Assembly: GCA_965153355.1 (NCBI GenBank)
Contig: OZ231127.1
Span: 62,558,001 to 62,622,000 of the forward strand
DNA: 64,000 nt
From: Flaccisagitta enflata
Taxonomy: Eukaryota > Chaetognatha > Sagittoidea > Aphragmophora
Direction of reading: 5' to 3'
Part shown: one piece after another, positions 51,193 to 63,283 of the stretch
Layout of the letters: each line of letters opens with the position of its first letter
Position numbering within the stretch: the first letter of the stretch is position 1
Program-made: the position numbers and the translations under genes
The notes under the pieces: generated by a model
Database searches by the model: none
The model's input: only the letters and a program-made list of their open reading frames with translations
What the model was told of the DNA's origin: nothing

Positions 51193-53276
51193 ACACTGAC
51201 TAAGATAGTGAAGTGAGACGGACAAAAGGATAGACAGGCAAACATGCGCATAAGGAAGCTGATCTTATCAATGTATCTTTGCGCCTTTCCATTACACTGT
51301 CAAAATGGAACAACCAGATTTTCTCACGAGTATCCAATACAAAATTCATGTTTTTCGAAATCTAATATGCGAAAATTCTCGCGCAAGCAATTTTTTTTCG
51401 ATTTTGCAATATGCATACTAAATGACATTGAACGCCTTTTTCTCCCTCGGCGTTGCTTCGAGAAGATGGTGCCATTGAAATAAAATGTACCTCGAGGCAC
51501 GACTATGCTGAATAGTATGCACTATATAATTCATACCAACACTAGAAAAACAAACTCTCTCTAATGAGGTTGGCCAAAAAAGTGATTAGAACCAACCACA
51601 TGATATGATAGACCAACGCCTTAGATCTTTAATGAAAAAACGAGGAAGTAACTATAGAGGCCAAGCCATAGTAAGTACATCCTCCACCAAGAATCCACCC
51701 TACCCCCATGCCGGACCCCCGAAACATGTTCAATATGACAATATTGAATAATAACAATGCAATAAATCACACCTAGCGAAGGGAGAAGAAAATTCCTTGT
51801 TCAAAATGCCATGAAGTTGGCAGCAGAGGTTTACAAGTTGCTACTACCCCACCCCCTCCCCTATGGCCCTATCCCTCATGGAATGATGTATATATGATCT
51901 TAAGGGTAAAGCTAATTATCCGACTTCTAACCTATAATTCGTGAAGGTTTTTGAGACGTTTTCTCCCTTTTCAAAATATTCCCCGAGGAAAAAGTGAGGA
52001 AGGAAAAGCGACTAATGAAAGATGACGTATGAGCCAAGTTTGAGAAAAGACAGAGAGAGAGAGAGAGAGAGAGAGAGGAGACAGACAGAGAAGGAGACAG
52101 ACAGAGTAAGGGACAGTGACAAACAGTGCCGGAAAGGGGAGATAAATGCGAAGATGTTTCCACGCAAGATAAAAAAAATCGATATTCTCAATAATTAAAC
52201 GTATACGGAAAAAGTGACGAAGTGGGAGAGACAGGGAATCGGGAATTAAATAATTCGTCAAGGCCGAAGTAATGTTTATGTAGGTATCGGTAACATGAGC
52301 TGAACCATAATATGAGCAGAAAAAAGGGCAAGTTCAATAACGTATGTAAAAGAAAAAAAAACCCAACCCAACCGCGTCTTGGATTTGACACATGTTCGTC
52401 TTTAAAATTTGACAGCGTTCTCCATACTGTATTTCGATTTGTTTAAATAATGGCTTGCTGAGACGTTCTATTTGAGGCTTTGTCCGAACCTCAAGACACT
52501 ATAACAGCGCTAAATGGACAGATTATCTCGGCCTTTTATACAAATTCGAGATGAACTTTGATAGCAATCGCGATCTGTGAACTATATACAAAAGAGAGAG
52601 GTGACATAAGGAACTGAGTCAACGAAGGTCCCTGACCTCTGGGTCGGATGGTCCATCGAAATTTTGAATGACGCGAAAAAGGCCGAAAAGTTATTTCTGA
52701 GCAGCACAGCTCCTGCCCACCAACAATACAGCCCCTAATCACCCTCATTTCTGCCCCTGCATGCCCGGGTACCCACGATACAGCCCCTACCCATCCACAT
52801 TCCACAAGGGACTAATTGTTTAAAGCGTATACGGCCTTGTTTGGCATCTTCTTATTCCTTTATACTTGACCTTACTCTGCCCAACCACATGATATTCGAT
52901 ACTTGAGCAGGGGCAGTAATGCGGGAAACAAATATAAATGTCTGACCAACCGACGGACTGACGGACTGACGGACGAACTGCGGGCTATATAATCTATTTA
53001 TAATCACATGCACCCGGTTACGGTTATGAGGAAGAATTCGATTCAGCGTTCAGTTACGGTCACTCTGTCATAACAGAAATAAAGAAAAAAAAGTGAAATA
53101 ATCGAATGAAAAGATGAGGATGTTACCGGCGACTGCCAGGAAAATGTCACATCGATAACGTTAATACAAGCTGACGATCGAGAGATTAGAAAGATGGAAC
53201 GTGAATAAGAAGTGAGACAAATATAAGAACCTGTTTTGAAAGGATTTAGGATTGACTAAGAAAAAACAAGGCAGGA
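51193..53276. other. No gene seen; scattered repeat relics
   Basis: Short (GA)n at 52050-52078; CAGCCCCTGCCCACC-like relics near 52685-52800; GACGGACTGACGGAC near 52953-52975. Otherwise AT-rich, no exon recognised. Confidence 0.45.
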
Positions 53277-53455
53277 TGCAAGGCTACCGAAGTCGCGAGC
53301 GATTGGACAGGGGCCATATTCGAGATCAGTAGACCATTTGAGCAGGAGCAGTAAGGTCCAAAAACAAAAATCATAAAAAAAATAAAATTTGACCAACCAA
53401 CCGAAGGACGGACGAACAAAGCGGGGTGTAGAGTCGCGTGCACGCGACTAAAAAA
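53277..53455 (+). mobile_element. Hairpin-terminated element, copy
   Basis: Starts near GCAAGGCTACCGAAGTCGCG and ends GGGGTGTAG, then AGTCGCGTGCACGCGACT (53432-53449) and AAAAA. Internal GGACGGACGAAC. Confidence 0.72.
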
Positions 53456-55200
53456 CGATGGAGGAGGAAAATACGAAAGTGTAACGAAAAGATGTAAGAG
53501 TGACCAAGAGGATCTCTACTCCTCCTGTCCTTGTCATATCTCCTCGACATCTCTTATGCACCCATCCCGTCCCAATTTGGCCAAACAATATTTCATTCAC
53601 TGTCCCTACCAAATCACCCACTTTTCCACCCTCCTTATGACGGCAAATCTTTGAAAGAAAATCAAGTGTTTCACCGTATTTTTTGCATCATTATCAGGAC
53701 AATAACAAAGCTGGAATGCCTTTATAAGACACATTATCTCTAAAAACACTTGGTTTACACATTTTTGTCATGTTCTGACCTAAAGTGTAATTTGATCTAT
53801 GCGATTTACATGAAAACAAGCAGGAAAATGATGTTTTTTAGTGAATTTCTGCATACATTTTTTTTTGTTTTCTGAGGTTGAAATTCTAAATAAGCCAAAC
53901 ACAGGGAAATTTTGCATTTTGAAAAACATAGCTCTCTCTCTAATCGATTTAGGTAGGGAACTATGTTCTTTGTTTTTTCATTTCTTCATTTTCTATGCAA
54001 ATTTAGGATTACGACCAGCCCCCTGTCAGTGACCAAAATAAAATTAGTGGAATTTTTTGATAATTCTTTTTTGATAACAATGGCTAGACTTGGTCTTCTT
54101 GCTGGATAAATATCATGTCTTGGCCAAGTCAATCACTTTTTTCAATTTGTTATGCATTTTCATTTATTCATGATTTCTATTTTAACCTTCTTTGAAACAC
54201 AAATGTCGCCTTCGGAGGGAAGCCGTCTGATATCCCCTTACAATAATTTCGTCCACATCCCCTCTCGATGTTGCCCTCCGCCCGGTTGCCCCCCCCCCCT
54301 CTTGTCCATTCTTTGACATCCTAATTGTCCCTGTCGGAGAAAGCCTGTCCTCTCTACCAATGGTCCCACCATTTCTTCCCGATTCTCTGAACGTTGGTTA
54401 AGCTTCCTGCCAAGTCCTCCACTAGCTTTCCATTCAATTTTCTCTCCCTTTCACTCCGTCTTTCACCTGCCACCTTCTCCACCGTTCTCTCTGTCCTTCT
54501 CTTTACTACAGCAACTTGCCGCGTCTTTCAGATTCAGATTCCTGCTAGGAAAAAGAGAATTACAAAGAGGAAACTCGACAGGTCGCATCATTATCAGCCG
54601 CTTTGTCATCTGGTCGCGCACAAGTCACTAACAACGCGAATCTTCGAAATACGTCGCGAGTCCAGACAAAACCCACCTTTGAACACTTTACTTAACTAGC
54701 GCCCCGGGCCGTTTACCCCCTAATGATGTCTTTTATGAATCTAAAAACATTGTGTTATTTAGGATTTCTATTCATCAAAATTGACTGGAGTAAAAGTTCT
54801 ATCAGATATGAAGACTCTTTAAAAAGGAGATTTAGTTGCTTACCCCCTTACAAACTGTGAAAAAATGGAATAACCCAAATTGTGTCTTAACATTTTTTTT
54901 TTGGAAAGTAAAGGATTAGAAGCGGAACGAGGTGGGCGCGCTAAATGGAGAAGGGGCGCTAAAGGAAAAATTGTCGTAAGGTCTTCCACGTCTGAGCTCT
55001 TTACCATACAAGGATATGAACCATTTTGTCTGTCCCGTCTTAATCAGGTTCCGTTAGAATCGAAACAGTTAATTCATGAGCGTCTTATCTAAACTATTGT
55101 AAAATTTAAATCCCAGTGCGTCATAGATGTATTAGAGGATTAACTGACTAAATCCTTTGCAGTTTGTGCGACGCAGCGAGATCAAAGATGAGGATAACAC
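53456..55200. other. No gene seen
   Basis: AT-rich and C-rich unique sequence. Open frames at 54394-54699 and 54880-55092 have no recognisable domain or matched splice sites, and I do not call them. Confidence 0.4.
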
Positions 55201-55318
55201 TAGGGATGTGGAAGCGTTCGATTTTAATGGCGCTTCAACCGCTTCCGCTCCCATTTCGCTGTTTAAATACTACTACAGCTATCCGACCACTCAAGTCGGA
55301 AGCGCTTCGTCATCCCTT
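55201..55318. mobile_element. Decayed copy of the TAGGGATGTGGAAGCG mite
   Basis: TAGGGATGTGGAAGCGTTCG at the left; AGCGCTTCGTCATCCCT at the right; no intact target duplication. Confidence 0.65.
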
Positions 55319-55625
55319 ATTCCTGCTTTCCTGCTTATCACTTGCTTGCCTATCGGTTGGACAAGGTGAGAGAAGTTTCGGTCATCATGATTTGTAAAGA
55401 GGTCAAACTGAGCTAAAACGATAAGTCCAAAGCAAAACGAAATAAGATCCGATGAACTGCAGAAAGTCATAGTCAAATTAAATTAGTCAATGCCAACATT
55501 TGGGAGGTCTCGTCGGAAGAACAGGCCCAAAAGTAGCGGACCGTTGAGCGGGGGCAGTACTACCTTACTACAAAATTACAATACAACCGTTTTTCACACT
55601 TGAACACCTAACTATGAGCTACAAC

Positions 55626-55761
55626 TAGGGATGTGGAAGCGGTCGATTTTTATGCCGCTTCCGCCGCTTCCGCTTCCGCTTCCGCTTCCATTTTGTAGTA
55701 CAAATACTAGTAGCTATCCCACCCACCAAAACGGAAGCGGTCAATCGCTTCCACATCCCTA
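55626..55761. mobile_element. 136-bp hAT-like mite with 8-bp target duplication
   Basis: TAGGGATGTGGAAGCGGTCG and inverse CGCTTCCACATCCCTA, flanked by the perfect duplication GCTACAAC (55618-55625, 55762-55769). The centre is a CCGCTT(CCGCTT)n stretch. Confidence 0.92.
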
Positions 55762-55781
55762 GCTACAACATAAAAACAAGG

Positions 55782-55927
55782 CCGGATACACGGCAATCCA
55801 GTCGCGGACGATAGGGCAGGAGCAGTACCGCAAAAAAATCGATGGAATTCAGAAATGTGACCGACCGAGGGACGGACGGACCGACGGACGGACCGACGGT
55901 GTAGAGTCGCGTGTCCGCGACTAAAAA
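55782..55927 (+). mobile_element. Hairpin-terminated element, compact copy
   Basis: AAGGCCGGATACACGGCAAT start, GGACGGACCGACGGACGG interior, GTGTAG then AGTCGCGTGTCCGCGACT (55905-55922) and AAAAA. About 145 bp. Confidence 0.8.
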
Positions 55928-55935
55928 GACTACTT

Positions 55936-56038
55936 TTCACAAATGTTACGGAGGGACGGAGGGGCGGAGGGACGGAGGGACGGAGGGACGGACTGAACAA
56001 CATAGCAAGGTGCGGAGTCGCGTGTCCATGACTAAAAA
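55936..56038 (+). mobile_element. Hairpin-terminated element end
   Basis: GGAGGGACGGAGGGACGG repeats, AAGGTGCGG, AGTCGCGTGTCCATGACT (56016-56033), AAAAA. The stem is partly broken by CATG for CGCG. Confidence 0.7.
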
Positions 56039-56165
56039 GGTGAAAGGAAGATAAAACCGTTCTTCGGGGGCAAGTGATGACGTGAAGAAATCAAGAAAGA
56101 AAAAAATAGACAAGAGATAGTAAAGAAGTAGAGAGAGGGTGGAAGAAAGAGAGGGTTAAAGAAAC

Positions 56166-56206
<41 letters not shown>

Positions 56207-56530
56207 TAGAAAGACAGGCAGTAAGACAATGAGACAGTCAGAGATAGAGAAAGTGACAGCGAAGGTAAAGAGAGAGAGACTCCAAAAAAACTTGGAGAAA
56301 AAAAATAGTGTTCCTTCAACTAATCTTATCGCATCAACTTAAGAGACTCTTGAGTTGATTGCAGTGCTGCGCTTCTTTGAATGCGTTCATGTGACAAAAA
56401 ACGATTTATTGCATAGATTTGCAAAAAACAGGGGAGCGGTCGGAAGATCTCTCATTATTGATTTAACCAACTTATGAATCTTTCAAACATCATAAGCGAA
56501 AAGTACAAGGATAAGTTATGATGGTATTAT
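56039..56530. repeat. (GACA)n patch; no gene
   Basis: GAGA/GACA repeats at 56166-56215. The rest is unrecognised. Confidence 0.6.
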
Positions 56531-56534
56531 CAGT

Positions 56535-56755
56535 AACGCGCACGCGACTCTGTTACATTTTTCTCGTCTGTCTGTCGGTCGGTTGGTCAGTCAGTCACTC
56601 TGTCTGTCTTGAACGCTTTTTGACGTTTACGGGCGAGTTTTGCATCACTGTCCAAATTTTATGATTGACCTTTTTGTATCACTACGGTCACTACCCCTGC
56701 CCACCCCCACACGAATTGGGTAGCCGTGTTTCCCGTGTATCCGACCTTTTTTGTA
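56535..56755 (-). mobile_element. Hairpin-terminated element, full-length reverse copy
   Basis: In reverse: hairpin half CGCGCACGCGACTCTG at left, GTCTGTCGGTCGGTTGGTCA interior, CACTACCCCTGCCCACCC, and GGGTAGCCGTGTTTCCCGTG with TATCCG at right, matching the GGATACACGGCTACC start of plus-strand copies. Confidence 0.7.
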
Positions 56756-57224
56756 TTGTTATCTTTTCACGATTAACTGTGCCGATAAAGGGTTAATGGG
56801 AACCCTTTTGTCAGGTTCTTTTTATACATACATCTAAATACAAAAATTATTACAAATGGATTGAGTGAACGCAACCTAGCCGTTAGAAAAAGGAGATAAT
56901 GCATCAGTATTCAGCGCTTAATCATGGATGAAAAAGCCCATGAAAATAAAAAAACAAAACAAAGTGAATCACCAATCCGAAAGGCGAATAAGTCAGCACC
57001 GATAACGAAGACAGCTAAGTGATTGCTTATGGTGTATTGCAGGCGGCAGCCTCAGAAGTTAGACAACAGCATCTTCATACTTTTACATCATTTTGATGAC
57101 GTAGAAAAAAAAAGGCAAAGAGAAATATTGGTGAGACCAGGAGACTGTGCACTTTTGTCACATGACTGAGGCATTGATTGACTCTATCAAAAAATCACCA
57201 CCTCATCACTGACAGACAGACAGA
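56756..57224. other. No gene seen
   Basis: AT-rich unique sequence. Confidence 0.4.
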
Positions 57225-57243
57225 GAGAAAGAAAGAAAAAAAA

Positions 57244-57286
<43 letters not shown>

Positions 57287-57345
57287 GAAGGAAGAAAAAA
57301 AGAGAGAAAAAAAGAATAAAAGAAAGAAAGAGAAAAAAAACGAGT
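57225..57345. repeat. (GAAA)n microsatellite
   Basis: GAAA repeats with AAAAA/GGAA interruptions. Confidence 0.95.
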
Positions 57346-57489
57346 GAAAAAACCGGTGCACAATAATGAGAAATGAAAAAAAAAATGATTAGGTCTTGTT
57401 TTGCAAGAAAAAGTAAAGGCAAAGAAGGGAGGGAAATGATGTAAAAGGACAACATGAGCACTTTAAGTGCTGCATGCGCATGTAAAGAA

Positions 57490-57640
57490 ACAAGGCCGGA
57501 TACACGGCTACCCTAGACGCGTGTGGGTAGGCAGGGGTCGTATCTTAGGGTCACAAGAGCATTTGGGCTGGAGCAGTGAAGCTAAGGACCGCAAAAGAAC
57601 AAGTCATCTACGGATCTCATATGGTCAGCGGTACTCGTTC
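57490..57640 (+). repeat. Start fragment of the GGATACACGGCTACC family
   Basis: AAGGCCGGATACACGGCTAC, GTGTGGGTAGGCAGGGG, then ATATGGTCAGCGGTACTCG as in the 9.1-9.3 kb fragment. Confidence 0.7.
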
Positions 57641-57825
57641 CCTTCTAAGGATTAATTTAAGGCCTTGCAGGTATGATTTTTGGCTCAAGAGGTTGGCATT
57701 CAGGCTTCAAGGGGCAGGATTGGGGATTTGGGCTGGGTGTACGGCGAGGGACGTCAGGGACGTCGGCCAACATCCCTGTTTGTCGGACTAACAGTAACAC
57801 CCCTGTTGGACTTAAGCCCATATAA

Positions 57826-58032
57826 ACAAGGCCGGATACACGGCTACCTTAGTCGCGTGCGGGTGGGCAGGGGCAGTATTTGGGTTACTAAAGCACTTAG
57901 GCAAGTGCAGTGAGGCTAAAGACCGCAAAAACATAAAAAAAGTAAAATGGGGACTGACCGACCAACCAACCAACCAACCGACGGACGGATGGACAAAGCG
58001 GGGTGTAGAGTCGCGTAGCATGCGACTAAAAA
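57826..58032 (+). mobile_element. Hairpin-terminated element, ~205-bp complete-looking copy
   Basis: CAAGGCCGGATACACGGCTA at the start, GTGGGCAGGGGCAGTAT, a GACCGACCAACCAACCAACC stretch, GGGGTGTAG, hairpin AGTCGCGTAGCATGCGACT (58009-58027) and AAAAA. Confidence 0.8.
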
Positions 58033-58486
58033 TGAAAAATTAAATGAAGGAAAAAGTAAAACATACTTTGGGGAATAAAGAGAGAGAATCAGTGTCTTTC
58101 TATCAAATTTGACTGTCATTTCTTACATGAGAATATGATTTAAGATAGGGAAAGACTGAATTAGTCATGAACCTTGTCGGGCTTGAAGCTCTGTCGGACT
58201 TAAACCTGTTTGCCGACGGCCCTTTGAGATTCTGCGCCATACGCTTATGGACGAATAGCATATAGAAATTCCACCCTGTGTTCTACAGGACAACTGACCA
58301 ATGGACAAATGGACGGACGGACAAAGCAATGTGAGTGGAGTGTTGTATCGCGTAGCACATGACTAAAAGAGTAAAAAATCAATAAAAACGAAGGTCATTC
58401 AGCGAGCGTAGAACAATGCCTGCGAATGAGAAATCCGCCTTTTGCAAAAACGTCCACAGAGGAAATGATTGAGACTGCCAGGAAAG
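58033..58486. other. No gene seen; two element relics
   Basis: CCTGTGTTCTACAGGACAAC near 58276 (long-TIR palindrome) and GGACGGACGGACAAAGC then GTATCGCGTAGCACATGACT near 58308-58365 (hairpin family). Confidence 0.6.
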
Positions 58487-58584
<98 letters not shown>

Positions 58585-58640
58585 TTATGAAAATGATGAT
58601 GATATTGATGATGATGATTATGATGATGATGATATTGAGG
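58487..58640. repeat. (ATG)n microsatellite
   Basis: (GAT)n pure to about 58583, then interrupted copies to 58640. Confidence 0.97.
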
Positions 58641-58754
58641 ATGACACACCCCATCGGAGAGCAGATTTGAGGTTTGGAGGTCAAATTTTAGCCACGAAGG
58701 GCTGATTTGATGCTTGGAGGGCTAATTGAACTTTGAAGGTCAGGAGGGCAGATT

Positions 58755-58873
58755 TGAGTCCTTGATGGAACGGAATTCAAAAATGTGACGGACCGACCGA
58801 CAGACGGACCGACCGACATACCGACCTACCGATCGACACGGTAAGGTGTAGAGTCGCGTGTCCGCGACTAAAA
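58755..58873 (+). mobile_element. Hairpin-terminated element end
   Basis: GGAATTCAAAAATGTGACGG, GACCGACC repeats, AAGGTGTAG, AGTCGCGTGTCCGCGACT (58852-58869), AAAAG. Confidence 0.78.
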
Positions 58874-60544
58874 GAAACCATCTTATCTAGCCTACTTCAC
58901 GCCAAAAAGGCTTTAAAATGAAAATTCATGATATGAAGCGGAAAAAAGATCGTGTTCAGAAAAGGAATTACTCAACATTATTGCGATGAATACATGGATT
59001 TCTGTCAGTTCTATTCAGAAATCCAAGAGAGAAGATGCAGTAAAAACTTGATGACGTAGGAAAGACGTCAGAAGGGAAAGAAGGAAGGGTGGTTGACACA
59101 ATTTTTACAGCAACGACTTCCATTCAATTGAGGCGACGCATGGAAATCACCTGAAGAAAAAGGTTTTCCACCCATTCAACGCCTAATTCTGCAGAGATGG
59201 GGGGGGGGGGGAATGCGAGGAAATAGAATGAGAGAGAGAGAGAGAGAGAGATTTTTTTTCGCTGGCACTTTTGCTTTAAAGAAAATTTGTTGCCAGTGAT
59301 TTCCCTTCTTTTACAAGCGTCGTCACATCTTTGTGAAGGGCTCCGTTAGTCCGTCCATCAGTAAGGGATTTCTGGAAATCGCTTGTTCCAATAGCATTGG
59401 CGTTCTTAGTCGCTTGCTAAGCGGGAGTGTCCCATGGTTGGTTGGTTGGTTGGTTGATAACGCGAAATTTTGAACGCCGCGAAATCTGATGAAACAGTAA
59501 TTCATTAGCCTAACGGTCCCTGCCCACCCGCAAGCGACTACTTATCGGCCGCGTTACCGGCATTCTTACTATATCAATTGGTCATAGCCTACGACTCGTA
59601 GGTGCGTTCCCTAACACGTTTTTTGTTTCAATTCTTCGATCTATATTTGAGTAAATATTACAGTGTTGCGCAAAAAGATTTTAGGAAGTAAAACATCTCA
59701 TTTTATAGCAATGGACAGTACTTTTTAGTTACTTTTTCCTATCATCTACAGTTAGATTACGGTTTGACTACAAAGTGCAAAATGGTCCAATATTGAAATA
59801 AACAAACAACAAGGGTATTCCCGCCTTTAAAATCTATCGAATTTTGAATGATTATCAAAAACGGTTGAGCTTCACTAGAGCGCATGCCAAGGGACTGGGC
59901 CAAATTTTGCATTATAGTTATGCTGTTTTATTTACAACATAGAAATAACTACAAAATCCAAGGGACTGTCAAGTGCATGCCTTATAGGCGGGCATGCCTT
60001 ATTTGCGGGTGCGCTATAGCAATGCTCCACTGTATTACATTATCATCCTCATTCCCAAAAGCCTCTGATAGTTTCTGGGGTTTTTGGGATATACAGTGTC
60101 GTTTGACATGTCCTGAATATGTCATATCAGATTATCATGTATCTAAACTCTTGAAATGTCTATAGTAGAAAGAGCTTAAAAACTGTTAAAAATCTTTTTT
60201 TCCTCAACTGATTTTGAAACACCCATTTTTACATCAATTGACAAATGCCTCATCTTTGGAAGCTGCTCAATTCTATTAGAAATGTTTGTATGATCCATCG
60301 ATGAATACCTGAGATACAGCATGGAAAAGACCTAAAACTTTTTTATGCACCGCATTGCACTGACCGCTCAGAAGATGTATCTCAACCCAAAGAGCAAGGA
60401 GGAAAATGAAAAACATGATCTTCCTTTCAGTAACTCTGTTCTATTCTCATTGATGCCAATCATCTTTCCGCCTGTCCGCTTCTTTAATTGTTTATCTGTC
60501 TTTTTTATCATGTCAGTCTCGTGTCAGTCTATCTGCATCCCTAC
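58874..60544. other. No gene seen; relics
   Basis: G-run at 59199-59212, short (GA)n at 59230-59250, TGGTTGGTTGGTTGGT near 59435, and pogo-like CTCCACTGTAT near 60025. No exon recognised. Confidence 0.45.
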
Positions 60545-60581
60545 CTCCTGTCTGTCTGTCTGTCTGTCTAACTTTCTGTCC

Positions 60582-60621
<40 letters not shown>

Positions 60622-60622
60622 G
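60545..60622. repeat. (CTGT)n microsatellite
   Basis: Two CTGT blocks separated by AACTTTCTGTCC. Confidence 0.95.
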
Positions 60623-61712
60623 ACGCCCACGCCTCACTCCTTCTCTAGCTCACGAATTTTTCTCCTCATTTCCAATTCACGGTTTTCTCCACTTTTCCCG
60701 TCGATAAACCAATAAATCTTTTATAGTCGTTCGGCCCAACACCTTTCAGCCTTTCAGCCTTTCAGACCTCCTTTCAAGGCCTTGATCTCCAGTCACTCAC
60801 GTGTCATGTTAAAAGATCGAGCCTCACTCTCTTTTACCTGTTTTCCTCCTTTTTTTTCTTTCTCTCTGATCTTACCACTTTCCTATTCTTTAACTGTATG
60901 ATGATCTGTTCTTAACGTTTGATTTCTGTGTCCCTACGCTCTCTGGCTGTCATTGTCCTTGATTTCCGATATACATAGTCTTTTTCTGTTTTCTGTTTGT
61001 TTGTTTTTTGTTTTTTTGTTTTTTTGTTGTTTTTTTTCCTGTTCTTTGTTAGTAGGTCCTATACAGAAAGACGAAGCCCAAAGGCCGAAACCCTATATTT
61101 CGTGCCTATAGCCCCAAGACAAAACCTCAAAGCAACGAACCACCAAAACCCAAAACCCAATGCTTAAAACCCATTGCTGATAACCCAAAGCCCAATGTTC
61201 AAATTCCAACGCCCCAAAACCAAGGCCTAAACCTCAGCATCCAAAACCGTAAAATCTAAAGCCAAGAATGAAGCCAATTTTTTTCTTTTGCAATATCATA
61301 ACAGACGCCTTATCTCACTTCCCACGCCCGAAAAAAAAACGCTCGGCTCATTCTTTCTTTATTTTCTTTTTTTTTTTTTTCGTACTTTTTTATTATTCAT
61401 TATTGTGAGTGTTTATTCACTATTCATGTTACCACTTCCTTCTTTTTTTTCTTTTCCTAATCCTCGCTCCCTCTCCGATATCATTTTTCGCCATCTTGAG
61501 CTTTTTTTGCTTCTTCCATCTCATATTTTCATTCAAGAGGAAACACATAATATGATATCCAATAGCTTAAGAGCCTTAGTTGCGACTTGGTTACAAGATT
61601 ACAAATGTCTTCGCGTCGTGGCTCAATGTAACACAAATATCATTGCTTCATCACAAGGAATTTTTTTCATGACTTACTCTTAACGATATCGGATGATCTA
61701 CGAATTCCGAAA
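60623..61712. other. No gene seen
   Basis: T-rich sequence; degenerate AAAACCCAA repeats at 61110-61260. Open frame 61288-61683 is T-rich and not convincing. Confidence 0.4.
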
Positions 61713-61917
61713 GTTTTTAGTCGCGTGCCACTTTCCGTCCGTCCGTCCATCACAAAACTGTTTTAAAGGCTTTTTAAAGCCTTTTTATGTTTCTAAATGG
61801 TGAAGAAGGAACTTTGTAGAGTAGACAGCCATTTCAAATGTCTTTTTTAAAAAAAAATTGTTTGTCTGTCTGTCTGCCTGACTTTTTTTGAAAGTGCCGA
61901 CGCACGCGACTTAGGTC
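61713..61917. mobile_element. Hairpin-family element, divergent ends on both sides
   Basis: TTTTTAGTCGCGTGCCAC then CCGTCCGTCC at the left; CCGACGCACGCGACTTAGG at the right. The two ends are inverted, so this may be a complete element of about 200 bp. Confidence 0.55.
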
Positions 61918-61923
61918 TAATGA

Positions 61924-62022
61924 CCTTGTTTTATATTCATCAGCAAAAAGATTTGCTATATCATGTTATGATACCTTGTTTTATATTCATCAGCAAAAAG
62001 ATTTGCTATATCATGTTATGAT
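61924..62022. repeat. Exact 50-bp tandem duplication
   Basis: CCTTGTTTTATATTCATCAG and the following 30 bp occur at 61924 and again at 61974 without differences. Confidence 0.93.
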
Positions 62023-62027
62023 ACAAT

Positions 62028-62330
62028 TGAACCCGCTCTAACGGATCCGCTTTAAATGGAATGCCACCTTTGACAGATATCAATCTATTATCATTATAGA
62101 TGATTTTCTCATATTTCTTATTCAGTTGAAGCAAAATTTCATATGCATCATAAAGTTTAAGGTCCTTTTTAGAGCGGGATTTATCTGTATAATCAATCAA
62201 AAGAATCTCGTTGGCTCTTTCCACATTTTGCTATTGGGCTTTTTAATGTCTGAATCCGGAAACTCTTTCAAATATTGGATTTTGCTTTTAATGCACTTCC
62301 GTTTAGAACTTGAAGAAAAAAAACAGCATT
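62028..62330 (-). mobile_element. Pogo/Tigger-like end with a coding-like remnant
   Basis: CAATTGAACCCGCTCTAACG with GGATCC matches the ends at 25915 and 26539. Inward, on the minus strand, a short frame reads ANEILLIDYTDKSR and LYDAYEILLQLNKKYEK, with a break near 62219. I do not recognise the peptide. It could be a transposase remnant or captured gene. Confidence 0.45.
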
Positions 62331-62433
62331 GACGCATTTGAATTTTAGAAAATAAAATGTAACTTTTTACATTATACTTAATTCGGTGCGCGATTTAGGA
62401 GAGTAACGAAAACTTTGCTGGAGGCAACGGAAA

Positions 62434-62545
62434 TACGGTTTTTAGATGCGTCCGTCAGGAACGCATCTCTATAAGAGGGTCTGTCCGTCGGTCCGTCGGT
62501 CCGTCCGTCGGTCCGTCGGTCCGTCCGTCGGTCCGTCGGTCCGTA
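62434..62545 (-). mobile_element. Hairpin-family relative with a different stem sequence
   Basis: TTTTTAGATGCGTCCG...CGCATCTCTATA followed by (GTCCGTCG)n. Same architecture as the AGTCGCG family in reverse (poly-T, stem, CTCTA, GTCC/GTCG repeats), but the stem is AGATGCGT/ACGCATCT. Confidence 0.65.
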
Positions 62546-62987
62546 TGTCCGTTACGCAAGTGCAAAAACCGCGTTTGTCGGCTGTTTTTGGCCACGGTGA
62601 GATCCTATACTGAAACAAATGATCAACCAAGTTGAACCAACCAAAATGTTTGTCCATCTGTGTCTCCATATATGTCACATGATCAATACACGCAGAGACA
62701 CGGCCCGGACGCATCTTTGCCCGGTCGGGCTTGTTACATAAAACATTAGATTCACTTCGTTTGACGCCCGCGTAACTACTACCATTAGGCATTACCGGGA
62801 GAACGCTCTTCGTCTATAGGTGTCTCTTTCACTGTGTCTCTCAATGTCTCTGTCTCAATGTCTCTGTTCCCTTTTTTGACTGCCTATGTGTCTTTCGCTG
62901 CTTGTCTTTGTTTCTTTTATTTCGTCCTGTCTGTCTATCTGACTGTTTCTTCTTTCTTTGTCTCTTTCTTTCTGTCAGACTGTCCGC

Positions 62988-63251
<264 letters not shown>

Positions 63252-63283
63252 GGTGGCACAAAAACTACTTAAAATTCCTAATT

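Noticed and set aside
54394-55092. Two open frames of 70-101 residues
   Set aside because: No domain, no matched splice sites, and composition typical of the surrounding non-coding DNA.
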